From NCBI GenBank assembly GCA_050955045.1, contig JBPBQV010000002.1, positions 186,001-250,000 of the forward strand: a stretch of 64,000 nt of DNA, in the 5' to 3' direction. This DNA is from Mucilaginibacter_A sp050955045 (GTDB taxonomy: Bacteria > Bacteroidota > Bacteroidia > Sphingobacteriales > Sphingobacteriaceae). Below, one piece after another: positions 55,845-64,000 of this stretch; the first letter of the stretch is position 1, and every line of letters begins with the position of its first letter. Position numbers and translations under genes: made by a program. Below the pieces are notes generated by a model. The model was given only the letters and a program-made list of their open reading frames with translations, made no database searches and was not told the origin of the DNA.

Positions 55845-57581
55845 ATGATGAACCAGGATTTGCGCATTCATTTTGAAATTTCTTTTACAGAACCGCAGGC
55901 ACATTATATAGAAGTAAACATGCTGATTACCGGCATCAACCAGGATCATCTGGAACTGCTGATGCCCGTTTGGACGCCAGGCTCGTATCTCATCCGCGAG
56001 TATTCCAAAAATGTGGAAAGCTTCAAAGTTTTCTGTGGAGAAAAACCTGTTCCGCATCAAAAGCTGCGTAAAAACAGTTGGCTGATCAACACAAAAAATC
56101 AAACAGCAATTACTGTAACTTACCGCATTTACGCTTTCGAGGTTTCTGTACGCACCAGTTTTGTAGATTCATCTCATGCTTTTTTATCTCCTGCCGGCAT
56201 ATTTTTATATCCCGAAGGAATGCTTGATTTACCTTGTACCATAAAGATTTTTCCTGATCAAAACTGGAAAACAATTTCTACTAGTTTAGATAACCTCAAC
56301 CAAGAGCCGTACTGTTTTTATGCACCAAATTTTGATACGCTGTACGATTCGCCTTTTGAAGTTGGCAACCAGCATGTTTTTTTTTTCACCGCAGCCGGCG
56401 TTTTACATGAAGTAACGATGTATGGCGGCGGCATGTATCAGGAGGAAAAATTGATATTGGATTTTACCCGGATTATTGAAGAAGAAACCAGCATTTTTGG
56501 CGAAAACCCCAACAAGCGTTTTGTATTTATCATCCATAATTACAGCAATGGCGGCGGCGGTTTAGAGCATTGCAATTCTACCGTTCTGGGTGTTACAAGA
56601 ACGGCTTATGCTGCGGAGAAAACGTATCAGGATTTTCTGGGCTTGGTTTCGCACGAATATTTTCATTTATGGAATGTAAAACGCTTGCGCCCGGAAGCTT
56701 TGGGTCCGTTTGATTATCAGCAGGAAAACTATACCACCAGTTTGTGGATTGCAGAAGGTTTTACTGCTTATTACGATAATTTAGTCTTATGCCGCGCTGG
56801 CTTAATTTCTCCGGAGAATTATTTAAAACTGCTTTCTAATGATGTCAATATCATCCAGAATGTGCCCGGAAGAAAAATCCAGACTGTAACCGAAGCTAGT
56901 TTTGATACCTGGATTAAGTTTTATCGTCCGAATGAAAATTCGCCTAACACAACCGTTTCTTATTATGTAAAAGGCGCGCTGATTGCGCTTTGTATCGATT
57001 TGCTGATCATCCATCAAAGCAATGCAACACAATCTTTAGATGATGTGATGAAACGCATGTATAACCAGTTTTACAAAACCGAAAACCGCGGTTATACTGA
57101 AGCCGAATTTAGAACAGAACTGGAAAAAGCTGCCGGTTGCAGATTAAATCACATCTACGAACACTACATTAATGGGTTGGAAGAACTGGATTATAATCAT
57201 TATCTCGGTTATGCCGGTTTGCGTTTGCGCGTTTGTGCCCCCGAAACCAAACCGCTGCCCACAACCGGTTTTACAACTGCTTTAAATGCCGGTAAACTAA
57301 TAATAATCAGCATAGAACGTGATACTACCGCTTGGCAAACAGGTATCAATGTAAATGACGAATTACTAACAATCAACGGAAACCGGGTTACAGATTTAGA
57401 AAAAGCGCTGCAATTTCAGTTACCCGGAGATACAATTGAGCTGACTTTGATACGCGATGGCAGGCTGATAGAAATACCTTTGACCTTGCAAAATCAGCAT
57501 AAAATAAAATACCAGATTGAAGAAATCGCAGAAGCTTCTTTCGAACAGGTACAGGTGCGAAATAAATGGTTGAAACTGTAA
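55845..57581 (+). CDS. M61-family metallopeptidase with PDZ domain
   Basis: 578 residues. N-terminal beta domain (about 1-160), thermolysin-like zinc domain with HEYFH (about 269-273) and the third ligand in WIAEGFTAYYDN (about 306), then a C-terminal PDZ domain (about 490-550). Glycyl aminopeptidase-like. No signal peptide is seen, so it would be cytoplasmic as read. Start ATG 55845 follows an AT-rich gap; one base earlier no other in-frame start is better. Confidence 0.92.
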   Translation: MMNQDLRIHFEISFTEPQAHYIEVNMLITGINQDHLELLMPVWTPGSYLIREYSKNVESFKVFCGEKPVPHQKLRKNSWLINTKNQTAITVTYRIYAFEVSVRTSFVDSSHAFLSPAGIFLYPEGMLDLPCTIKIFPDQNWKTISTSLDNLNQEPYCFYAPNFDTLYDSPFEVGNQHVFFFTAAGVLHEVTMYGGGMYQEEKLILDFTRIIEEETSIFGENPNKRFVFIIHNYSNGGGGLEHCNSTVLGVTRTAYAAEKTYQDFLGLVSHEYFHLWNVKRLRPEALGPFDYQQENYTTSLWIAEGFTAYYDNLVLCRAGLISPENYLKLLSNDVNIIQNVPGRKIQTVTEASFDTWIKFYRPNENSPNTTVSYYVKGALIALCIDLLIIHQSNATQSLDDVMKRMYNQFYKTENRGYTEAEFRTELEKAAGCRLNHIYEHYINGLEELDYNHYLGYAGLRLRVCAPETKPLPTTGFTTALNAGKLIIISIERDTTAWQTGINVNDELLTINGNRVTDLEKALQFQLPGDTIELTLIRDGRLIEIPLTLQNQHKIKYQIEEIAEASFEQVQVRNKWLKL

Positions 57582-57717
57582 AACCACATCTTAACTCGAT
57601 GATAATAAACTTAAACTCTAGTTATTTTTTCTGAAAACCAAACCTTAACTACCAGTTTCCGTATTTGGGGAATGTTATTTATTTAAACTACTTAATCACA
57701 TTTTAAACTTTATCATC

Positions 57718-57867
57718 ATGAGATCATTGTTGTACATCGTAGCTGTAATTTTGGTTATAGGCTGGGCTTTAGGCGTTTTTGCTTTCCATGTAGCAGGCGG
57801 AATTATCCACGTTTTATTGGTAATTGCAGTAATTGCTTTTATTTTAGGCGTGATTAAAAGAGCTTAA
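57718..57867 (+). CDS. Small lmo0937-family membrane protein
   Basis: 49 residues, read from the DNA: starts MRSLLYIVAVILVIGWALG and ends FILGVIKRA. Two membrane helices divided by FHVAGGIIH. This is the lmo0937-family pattern, a widespread tiny membrane protein of unknown role, often stress-linked. It stands alone, 136 bases after the peptidase, and is followed by a strong hairpin. Confidence 0.85.
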   Translation: MRSLLYIVAVILVIGWALGVFAFHVAGGIIHVLLVIAVIAFILGVIKRA

Positions 57868-57885
57868 ACTGATATTTAATTTCAC

Positions 57886-57937
57886 AAAAAACCCTTGCTA
57901 AAAGAAGCAGTGATACTTCTTTTAGCAAGGGTTTTTT
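57886..57937. terminator. Bidirectional terminator built from the dispersed word
   Basis: Perfect 22-base arms (57886-57907 and 57916-57937) with an 8-base loop. The arm is A6, then CCCTTGCTAAAAGAAG, thus including CTAAAAGAAGCA of the dispersed word. The stem ends in T6 on both strands. It lies between convergent genes (small membrane protein and Rdx protein). Confidence 0.88.
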
Positions 57938-57949
57938 GTAGGAGAAAGA

Positions 57950-58252
57950 TTATTTTTTATCAGAATGCCCTAAATCTTTCTCCGGATAAACGCGATCTCT
58001 TACCAACTGTTTCAACTCTTTAATTTCCGGGAAACGGCTTTCTCTTTTTCGGTCGAAAAGTAATTCATCATTTATGGAAATAGTATATCGACCGCCAATT
58101 TCACTCGGATGCAGCAAAACACCGTGCAACTCATCATTAAAAGTAGAAAGTAATTCTTGCGCCATATAAGCCGCGCGTAAAAGCCAGTGGCACTTCGGGC
58201 AATACTCAATTGTAATTACTGGTTTTTGTGGGATAAAAGAAGCATCATTCAT
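57950..58252 (-). CDS. Rdx/SelW-like thioredoxin-fold protein
   Basis: 100 residues with the Rdx start: ITIEYCPKCHWLLRAAYMAQELL, where CPKC is the redox pair (cysteine, not selenocysteine), then GVLLHPSEIGGRYTISIND. Known members bind thiols, role poorly defined. It is the last gene of the molybdenum-cofactor group, 5 bases after moaE. Its first codons are made from a copy of the dispersed word (58233, read N-D-A-S-F-I). Confidence 0.85.
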   Translation of the reverse strand: MNDASFIPQKPVITIEYCPKCHWLLRAAYMAQELLSTFNDELHGVLLHPSEIGGRYTISINDELLFDRKRESRFPEIKELKQLVRDRVYPEKDLGHSDKK

Positions 58253-58257
58253 GGTGT

Positions 58258-58773
58258 TTACTTTTTATCTTCCGTCCATTCATAAACATGCGTATTTGCA
58301 TCGCCGGTAATTTTTTGACAGTTGCAGTTGCCGCCCCATTCTTTGGTTCCGTCTTTAAAATATTCGCACTTCCAGATCGGTGCTTCATGTTTAATGCGGT
58401 CAATAATATAACGATTGGCCGAATAAGCTTCTGCGCGATGCGGAGATGCCGTAATTACAACTACAGCAGATTCTGATATACCAACTTTACCAATTCGATG
58501 CTGCGCCACAGCAATATTTAGAGGAAATCTTGCGCAGGCATCATCCAAAATTTGTCGGATAGCTTTGGATGCCATCGCTTCCTGCGCTTCATATTCCAGA
58601 TAATCTACATCAGTCTGCGGATCGTTATCGCGCACTTCTCCACTAAAAAGCACAATTGCACCCGCTTCCGGATGATGAGATTTCGCCAGTAATCCAACCA
58701 AATCCAACGGTTCGGCAGAAATCAGCGGAAAATCAGCCGCCACTGCTGGGCGGGATAATGCAGATGGTATCAT
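58258..58773 (-). CDS. moaE: Molybdopterin synthase catalytic subunit MoaE
   Basis: 171 residues. It has AGAIVLFSGEVRD, LEYEAQEAMASKAI, HRIGKVGISESAVVV and the active-site lysine region IWKCEYFKDGTKEWGGNC. Adds two sulfurs to precursor Z with MoaD. The predicted ATG lies 41 bases inside moaD and gives a long N-terminal arm of about 20 residues; a non-ATG start nearer to the moaD stop is possible. Confidence 0.94.
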   Translation of the reverse strand: MIPSALSRPAVAADFPLISAEPLDLVGLLAKSHHPEAGAIVLFSGEVRDNDPQTDVDYLEYEAQEAMASKAIRQILDDACARFPLNIAVAQHRIGKVGISESAVVVITASPHRAEAYSANRYIIDRIKHEAPIWKCEYFKDGTKEWGGNCNCQKITGDANTHVYEWTEDKK

Positions 58774-58966
58774 GGATATTTATGGGATAATCTTGTTCAA
58801 CAAATTCATCATGTACCGCAAAACGGCAAAGTTCCAATACGTTTGCAGCTTCGGGATTTTTTGTAGCAAGCTGCTGTTTTAATTCTGAAATATTTTTGAT
58901 GCTGCCCAAAACCTGAAATTCTTTGTCAAAAAAATCTTTCAAAACAGCAAAAACTTGTATAGTCAT
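58733..58966 (-). CDS. moaD: Molybdopterin synthase sulfur carrier subunit MoaD
   Basis: 77 residues, ubiquitin-like, ending in the required SSGG tail on which the thiocarboxylate forms. Overlaps moaE by 41 bases. Directly downstream of moaA with a 23-base gap that contains a dispersed word variant (58978). Confidence 0.93.
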   Translation of the reverse strand: MTIQVFAVLKDFFDKEFQVLGSIKNISELKQQLATKNPEAANVLELCRFAVHDEFVEQDYPINIHDTICIIPPSSGG

Positions 58967-58989
58967 ATTTTTAGGTGATAAAAGAAGTA

Positions 58990-59943
58990 TTAGCCGCCAA
59001 TTTGCAACATGCTTAACTCGCTGCCCACAAAATGATGCAGCTGTTTTTGGCTCATTGCTAATTGTAGTTTCTCGTGCAAAATATAATCGTTATCAGCTGG
59101 ATCCATCGCAATCGGATGATTGGTGCTTAAACAACCGTACATATTTCCTTCGGCATCTAAACGTAAACGGCTGCAATCCGAGCAAAAAGGTTCACTGTTG
59201 TTAGCAATGATGCCAAATTTGTTTCCGGCAGGTGTTTGCCAATAATTAGATGTTGCAGAATGTTCTCTCGGCAAACGTTTAAAATTATAAACTGATGCAA
59301 TCGTATCCAGCAATTGCTGCTGAGAAAACAAATATTTATCAGATTCGTGGTGCAAATGGCCCATCGACATCACTTCCAGAAAACGAATTGAAATATTTTT
59401 ACTGAAAGCATAATCAACCAAAGGAATGATCTGATCTTCGTTCATTCCCTTCATAATAACCGCGTTCAACTTTACTTCGATTCCGGCATTCAAAGCAACT
59501 TCAATTCCGCTTAAGACCCGGTCGAGATGCTTGCGTTTGGCCATTTTGTAAAACGAAGCTTCATCCATTGCATCTAACGAAACATTGATAGATTTTAAAC
59601 CAGCAGCTTGCAAAGCAACTGCTTGGCGAGCAAGCAAATAACCATTACTGGTCATACTGATTTTGGAGATACCGATATTTTTTAAATTGTTGATTAACTG
59701 CGGCAACTCACGATAAAGTAATGGTTCTCCGCCTGTTAAACGGATGGTTTCCAGTTCTAAATTTTCGTGCAAGCGGGAAATAATTCCTGAAAAAAACACA
59801 GCTGATTTTTGCGGACGATGATCAAAAATGAGGTCTTCTTCCGATCCCATCGTGCAGTAAAAACAATTTAAGTTGCATGTATTTAACAAGCTCACTCTTA
59901 ATGTTTTAAATTTTCTTCCGTACGGATCGTTCAGCACTTGCAT
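58990..59943 (-). CDS. moaA: GTP 3',8-cyclase MoaA
   Basis: 317 residues from ATG 59943 (a TTG just before it is not needed). Radical-SAM cluster CNLNCFYC, a second cluster site CSDCSRLRLDAEGNMYGC, and the C-terminal GG needed for activity. First step of molybdenum cofactor synthesis. Its TAA shares a base with a variant of the dispersed word; a standard copy (59957) stands 14 bases upstream of the start. Confidence 0.95.
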   Translation of the reverse strand: MQVLNDPYGRKFKTLRVSLLNTCNLNCFYCTMGSEEDLIFDHRPQKSAVFFSGIISRLHENLELETIRLTGGEPLLYRELPQLINNLKNIGISKISMTSNGYLLARQAVALQAAGLKSINVSLDAMDEASFYKMAKRKHLDRVLSGIEVALNAGIEVKLNAVIMKGMNEDQIIPLVDYAFSKNISIRFLEVMSMGHLHHESDKYLFSQQQLLDTIASVYNFKRLPREHSATSNYWQTPAGNKFGIIANNSEPFCSDCSRLRLDAEGNMYGCLSTNHPIAMDPADNDYILHEKLQLAMSQKQLHHFVGSELSMLQIGG

Positions 59944-60053
59944 CAATTTTTATCAGTTAAAAGAAGCATCATCCAAGATAATTATAATTTATTTTGAAAG
60001 AGCAAGCTTTTATGTATGTGTTATATAAACAAATATACAACGAAATGTTAGTT

Positions 60054-61229
60054 TTAAATTACAAGAAATCCAACCAAATCATCTTGAAGTAAATCCGAAA
60101 TTTCGGCTGGATGATGTGCAATTGCATCGGCCAGCAAAGCCGCTTTTACATCACCGGAACTGTTAAATAAAATTGGCGTAAGTTGCTGATTTAAAATGGC
60201 TGGAAAGAATTCATCAAACTCGGTTTTCTTCAATTTTTGTGTTGATAAAGGAAGCATGGGCAATTCTTTTTCCTTCAAACCAAAGCAAGCTTTCAGGTAA
60301 TGTTCAATAAATAATTTGAACGTTACATGACAGGAAAACGGGTTTCCCGGCAAAGCAAAAACCAATCCGCCGGAAGATAATTGTCCGCACCAAATTGGTT
60401 TTCCGGGTTTAATTTTTACCTTGTGAAACAACTTTTTTACGCCCAAACTTTCCAGAATTTCCGGAACGTAATCTGCATCGCCAGCAGAAACACCTCCACA
60501 TAAAATAATGATGTCTGAATTTAAAGCTGCGTCAATTTGCTGTTTCAATTGCTCTTTATCATCCAAAATATGTTTACAAATTGTTGGCTTTATCTGCCAT
60601 TCTCTCAGCAAGCTTTTTAGCAAATATTGATTGCTGTTACGGATTTGAATATCAGAAACCGGCTGATTTGGCTGTACAACTTCATCACCAGTTGTAAACA
60701 AAGCAATGTTTGGTAGTTTCTCAACCTTAATTTCAGTTTTTCCAATCGAAGCCAACAGCGCAATTACCGGCGGTGTGCAAGTTGTATTTTGATCAAAAAT
60801 GCAGGTATCAGCCTGAATATCTTCTCCTTTTCGGGCAATATTCTGAAAAGTTTTTAATTGTTTTACGTTGAAGGAAACCTGGTGATTCACTTCCGTTGCA
60901 TCTTCTCTGCGGATAACCAGATCAGCATTTGGCGGAACGGAAGCACCGGTCATGATTTTATAGCATTCGCCAGCAGCAATTTCCTGCTGATATTGTTGCC
61001 CAGCAAACACTACTTCTTTTACCGTATAATTTTTGATGCCTTGCTCCCAATCTTTAAAATTAATGGCGTAACCATCCATTGTTGCGCGATTGAAAGGCGG
61101 ATAATCACGATCAGCAAAAATTTGTTCGGCTAAAACTCGTTCAAAAGCTTCATCCAAACCAACTGTTTCGTGGCCGAAGGATTTTGCTAAGCTTCCGATT
61201 AATTGTTGCGCTTCTTTATAATTCAACAT
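60054..61229 (-). CDS. moeA: Molybdopterin molybdenumtransferase MoeA
   Basis: 391 residues: PPFNRATMDGYAI at the start, MTGASVPPNADLVIRRED, GGVSAGDADYVPE, KIKPGKPIWCG and LPGNPFSCHVTF. Inserts molybdate into adenylated molybdopterin. Six bases after the moaC-moaB gene. One decayed dispersed word inside (60245). Confidence 0.95.
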   Translation of the reverse strand: MLNYKEAQQLIGSLAKSFGHETVGLDEAFERVLAEQIFADRDYPPFNRATMDGYAINFKDWEQGIKNYTVKEVVFAGQQYQQEIAAGECYKIMTGASVPPNADLVIRREDATEVNHQVSFNVKQLKTFQNIARKGEDIQADTCIFDQNTTCTPPVIALLASIGKTEIKVEKLPNIALFTTGDEVVQPNQPVSDIQIRNSNQYLLKSLLREWQIKPTICKHILDDKEQLKQQIDAALNSDIIILCGGVSAGDADYVPEILESLGVKKLFHKVKIKPGKPIWCGQLSSGGLVFALPGNPFSCHVTFKLFIEHYLKACFGLKEKELPMLPLSTQKLKKTEFDEFFPAILNQQLTPILFNSSGDVKAALLADAIAHHPAEISDLLQDDLVGFLVI

Positions 61230-61235
61230 TTTAGT

Positions 61236-62195
61236 TTATTTTGAATCATGCCCGCCGCCCAAAATCATTTTTCGTGCATGAAAAACAGCAGGTAAAATTG
61301 CTTGTAAAGATTCGCGTGCGCCGCTTGCGCTTCCGGGCAAAGTAACTATCAATGTATTTCCAATGGTTCCGGCAACGCCGCGGCTCATCATGGCTAACGG
61401 TGTACGTTGTTGGCCGAAAACGCGCATCGCTTCTGCAATGCCATCAGCTTTGTGCTCCAGCAATTCTTCTACAGCAGCAACAGTATTGTCGCGCGGACCT
61501 AAACCTGTGCCGCCAGTTGTAAAAATAAAAGGCACATCGGCCCGAACCCATTCTAAAATTTGCTGTTGGATTTGCTGTTTATCATCGGGCAAAATCTCGA
61601 AATAAGGAACTTCTGCATTATAACTTTCCAGTATTTCGGCGATAATCTTTCCGCTTTGATCTTGTCGAGTTCCAGCGGCAGTAGAATCAGAACAAACTAA
61701 AACGGCGCATGTAGAAACATCTTCATACAGCAACTTTCGGTCGCTTTTGCCGCCGCGTTTTTCCAATAGTTTGATATGGCCAATTTCTAGTTGCTTATCA
61801 ACAGGTTTCAACATGTCGTAAATTTCCAGTGCGGCAACAGAAACGGCTGTGAGCATTTCCATTTCAATTCCAGTTCGGCCGATGGATTTGGCTTCGCCTA
61901 AAATGATAATTCCCGGCCTGTTAAAGGCAATTTCATCTACAAACTCGTCGTGTTTTTCTTTGTCGAGATAATCAAATTTGATGCTCATGCCATCAATAGC
62001 AACCGGATGGCAATGCGGTAATAATTGCGGCGTTAATTTTGCGCCTAAAAATCCAGCTGCTTGCGCTACATCAAACAGATTACCTTTAGGCAACTGGTTA
62101 TTTTTAATGAGTTGAATAGTTGGTTCTGTACAAAAAATTACGCTGACAGCGCGCGCCGTACGAAGCGTAATTTGTTTATGGGTAACGTTTTGCAT
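61236..62195 (-). CDS. moaCB: Bifunctional MoaC-MoaB fusion protein
   Basis: 319 residues. N-terminal part (about 1-150) is MoaC, which makes cyclic pyranopterin: LPHCHPVAIDG and GRTGIEMEMLTAVSVAALEIYDM. C-terminal part (about 160-315) is MoaB/MogA, the adenylyltransferase: CSDSTAAGTRQDQSG, TTGGTGLGPRDNT, and PGSASGARESLQAILPA. Both sets of motifs look intact. The fusion is known in other Bacteroidota. A weak sister-form word (62194-62206) covers its start codon. Confidence 0.93.
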   Translation of the reverse strand: MQNVTHKQITLRTARAVSVIFCTEPTIQLIKNNQLPKGNLFDVAQAAGFLGAKLTPQLLPHCHPVAIDGMSIKFDYLDKEKHDEFVDEIAFNRPGIIILGEAKSIGRTGIEMEMLTAVSVAALEIYDMLKPVDKQLEIGHIKLLEKRGGKSDRKLLYEDVSTCAVLVCSDSTAAGTRQDQSGKIIAEILESYNAEVPYFEILPDDKQQIQQQILEWVRADVPFIFTTGGTGLGPRDNTVAAVEELLEHKADGIAEAMRVFGQQRTPLAMMSRGVAGTIGNTLIVTLPGSASGARESLQAILPAVFHARKMILGGGHDSK

Positions 62196-62223
62196 ACTGT
62201 TTTTATCAGTGTAAAAACTGACT

Positions 62224-63048
62224 TTAGGAGATAAATTTTTCTGGTTTTAGTTTTTTAATCAGGATTTCATCACCAATGCTGATGGTACCTTCGCCTTCGT
62301 GGATCAGGTTTTGTCCGAAGTAAACCTTATTGTTTTTTTTGCGGTAACCGGATAGTGTTTTTAACGGCTCTTTTCCTGCAATTCCGCTTTCCTGATTAAT
62401 GGTAACAACCGGACAACGGGCACAAGGTTTTACGCCATGAAATTCTATACTGCCGATAGAGAAATGTAGCATCTGATCTTCTTGATGCGCTTCTCCGCCG
62501 GTAAAAACAATATTCGGGCGAAAACGATCCATCGAAACAGCTTCTTTTAAACGGTTATTTAACTCAGTAAGCGAATTCTCACCAATTATCAAACACGAAA
62601 AAGCATCGGCAAAAGAAGTAATATGCTGCAAACCGGCATATTCCTGATCTACCAACCGCTTGGTGTTGGCCGGCATATAAACCAGCCTGCATTTTACTTC
62701 AAGCATTTTGGTAAACCATTTATCAATTTCGTTATCTACAAACTCTGCTGCACATTCATCATCCCAAATGGTACAAATAGCTTCTTCTTTTGCATCAAAC
62801 AAAAACGGAACAGCAACAAATTCTTCGGGTTGATGGCGGTGCATAACCAGCAAACCTTTAGGTGTTAATTCTACATAAAGCAAGGCCATTTCCGGAATTT
62901 CACGCTGTGATAAAAACCGGTTGTTTTCATCTACCAGCATCCAGCGACGATCATGCTCCAAACCGCGACTGCCAACTTCTGCTGTATTTAACGCAATACC
63001 GCCAAGCGATTTTATGGGATAAATAAAAAGCCCGCTAATTTTTAACAT
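62224..63048 (-). CDS. MOSC-domain protein
   Basis: 274 residues: MOSC N-terminal beta barrel (LFIYPIKSLGGIALNTAEV, GLEHDRRWMLVD, about 1-115) and MOSC domain with the cofactor-linked cysteine region KPCARCPVVTIN (about 200). Related to YcbX and mARC, which reduce N-hydroxylated compounds with molybdenum cofactor. First gene of the cofactor group, so it may be the local cofactor user. Confidence 0.9.
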   Translation of the reverse strand: MLKISGLFIYPIKSLGGIALNTAEVGSRGLEHDRRWMLVDENNRFLSQREIPEMALLYVELTPKGLLVMHRHQPEEFVAVPFLFDAKEEAICTIWDDECAAEFVDNEIDKWFTKMLEVKCRLVYMPANTKRLVDQEYAGLQHITSFADAFSCLIIGENSLTELNNRLKEAVSMDRFRPNIVFTGGEAHQEDQMLHFSIGSIEFHGVKPCARCPVVTINQESGIAGKEPLKTLSGYRKKNNKVYFGQNLIHEGEGTISIGDEILIKKLKPEKFIS

Positions 63049-63156
63049 GGAATAAAGGTATAAGCAATTTTAGTTTTTGGACGAAGATGTTTGCGCAAAT
63101 AACAAAAATGGTTTTGATAACCGGATAAATTGCCTAGCAAATTAAAAAACTTTAGG

Positions 63157-63202
63157 AAACTTAAAACGGGTTGTTGCCATGGCAACAACCCGTTTTAAGT
63201 TT
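63157..63202. terminator. 46-base perfect palindrome, probable terminator
   Basis: AAACTTAAAACGGGTTGTTGCC (63157-63178), AT, then the exact reverse complement (63181-63202). It lies after the SRPBCC gene and before the MOSC gene, both minus. The stem is GC-rich in the middle and the downstream minus-strand side has TTTTTTAATTT. Most likely a terminator; a palindromic operator is the alternative. Confidence 0.7.
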
Positions 63203-63241
63203 GTAATAACTTTTGATGGATATTTAAAACTACTTCTTTTA

Positions 63242-63688
63242 TCAACCTAAATATTGATCTAAAGAATCTAAAGCTTTTACCCAACCTTCTTGGTGCGGTG
63301 TGATGGATTCATTATCTTTAAAATTGTCCTGCGTTACTTTTATCTTGCTATTATCACCATCGGCTAAAAATTCTATGGTCAATTTATGGTCGCTTTTTTG
63401 CACACCATCTGTTGATACATCCCAGTTCCAGCTGTAAACCAGTTTTTCGTTCTCTTTTACTTCGCTGTATTTACCGGTAATCAATAAACTTGGTTGTTCA
63501 TCTTTACCAACAAATTCGTATTTAATATTGCCGCCTTCTTTCACTTCCTGTTCTACATTTGATAGCTCATTTCCGGATGGTTTCCACCATTGTTTCAAAT
63601 CTTCTTCAGTTATCCAGGCCCTGTATAATTTTTCTACAGATACATTAAAATTATGTTCTACGTTTAGCTCAAGTGTTTTAGTTTCCAT
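63242..63688 (-). CDS. SRPBCC / AHSA1-like domain protein
   Basis: 148 residues from METKTLELN (ATG 63688). An earlier in-frame ATG at 63781 is part of a copy of the dispersed word and adds a 31-residue unrelated lead, so I reject it. The START-like fold has VEHNFNVSVEKLYRAWITEEDLKQWWKP and ends EGWVKALDSLDQYL. Cytoplasmic binder of unknown small molecules or Hsp90 cofactor-like. Its TGA is formed with the variant word at 63230-63242. Confidence 0.88.
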   Translation of the reverse strand: METKTLELNVEHNFNVSVEKLYRAWITEEDLKQWWKPSGNELSNVEQEVKEGGNIKYEFVGKDEQPSLLITGKYSEVKENEKLVYSWNWDVSTDGVQKSDHKLTIEFLADGDNSKIKVTQDNFKDNESITPHQEGWVKALDSLDQYLG

Positions 63689-63885
63689 AATTGGTTTTTT
63701 AATTAAAGCGAATAAAACCAGAAAAGGTTTGGAATGAAAATCTGCTTCTTCCCGAAAATTGTTTGGTAAAAGAAGCATCACGGAAACAATTGTAAGGTTT
63801 TATCAGCCTTACAATAGCTAAAATATTATACGCTGAATTACCTTTTTAAGCTATAAATGAATATTTTTCAGCATTAATATTCATT

Positions 63886-64000
63886 ATGAGAAATTCTTTA
63901 CCATTACTGCTCTCTTTCTGCTTGTGTTTATCTGCTAAAGCACAAAAACCCGATCAAAATCCAGTTCCAATTAAAGCTAATTATGCTTTAGCGGCGCGTT
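63886..64000 (+). CDS. Start of a probable S9 peptidase (DPP IV-like), cut by the window edge
   Basis: 38 residues readable: signal peptide MRNSLPLLLSFCLCLSAKAQ, then KPDQNPVPIKANYALAAR. NY(.)LAAR soon after the signal peptide is typical of Bacteroidota S9 prolyl oligopeptidase / dipeptidyl peptidase proteins, but this is a guess from few residues. Confidence 0.45.
   Translation, partial: MRNSLPLLLSFCLCLSAKAQKPDQNPVPIKANYALAAR

Noticed and set aside
59944..60053. Molybdenum-cofactor riboswitch upstream of moaA
   Set aside because: Only about 110 bases, AT-rich, no multi-stem structure seen.
63689..63781. Upstream start of the SRPBCC gene (M-M-L-L-L ...)
   Set aside because: The codons are a copy of the dispersed word and the 31 extra residues do not belong to the domain.

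Overview
The window is chromosomal DNA of a member of the Bacteroidota, probably a Sphingobacteriales- or Cytophagales-like environmental bacterium; genus not resolved. The grounds are a SusC/SusD/SusE starch system with a SusR-like regulator, surface proteins ending in type IX secretion (T9SS) sorting domains, low GC content, TAnnTTTG-type promoter elements, and several gene families typical of the phylum (DUF4468, one-cysteine TraR/DksA protein, cytoplasmic KTSC protein). I see no transposase, integrase, phage module, CRISPR array or rRNA gene.

Layout. 1-1.1 kb: an MscS channel gene with a one-base frameshift. 1.1-15.3 kb: a starch/maltodextrin utilisation locus on the minus strand (SusR-like regulator, periplasmic or surface GH13 amylase, sugar transporter of the major facilitator superfamily, SusC, SusD, SusE, a 65-residue piece that looks like the start of a lost GH31 enzyme, and a clan GH-A hydrolase). 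15.6-18.3 kb: two cold-shock-domain genes and a GAF sensor kinase. 18.5-33.4 kb: housekeeping genes (rlmF, DnaJ-KTSC protein, tRNA-Val, recO, ileS, a TraR/DksA protein, lspA, serS, rsmI, lnt). 33.4-48.8 kb: large secreted surface proteins (two T9SS cargo proteins and two related repeat proteins, one with a peptidase S74 chaperone domain), with a three-gene signalling group inside (membrane protein, outer-membrane barrel, degenerate hybrid histidine kinase). 48.7-55.6 kb: an RND efflux operon, a lone receiver protein and a GlcNAc-kinase-like ATPase. 55.8-57.9 kb: M61 peptidase and a 49-residue membrane protein. 57.9-63.0 kb: molybdenum-cofactor cluster (Rdx protein, moaE, moaD, moaA, moeA, moaC-moaB fusion, MOSC protein). 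The end holds an SRPBCC protein and the start of a probable S9 peptidase.

The most unusual signal is not a gene. A short word, TAAAAGAAGCA (extended form GATAAAAGAAGCATC, often preceded by a run of T), occurs about 34 times exactly on the two strands, where chance would give about 0.1. A sister form, ATAAAAACAGCAT, occurs about 11 more times. The word is concentrated between genes, forms inverted pairs and hairpins at gene ends, supplies the stop codon of several genes, and is also tolerated inside coding sequences, mostly read as Ala-Ser-Phe or Met-Leu-Leu-Leu. In density and placement it resembles the DNA uptake sequences of Pasteurellaceae and Neisseriaceae, which I do not know to be described for this phylum; a terminator or other architecture role is also possible.
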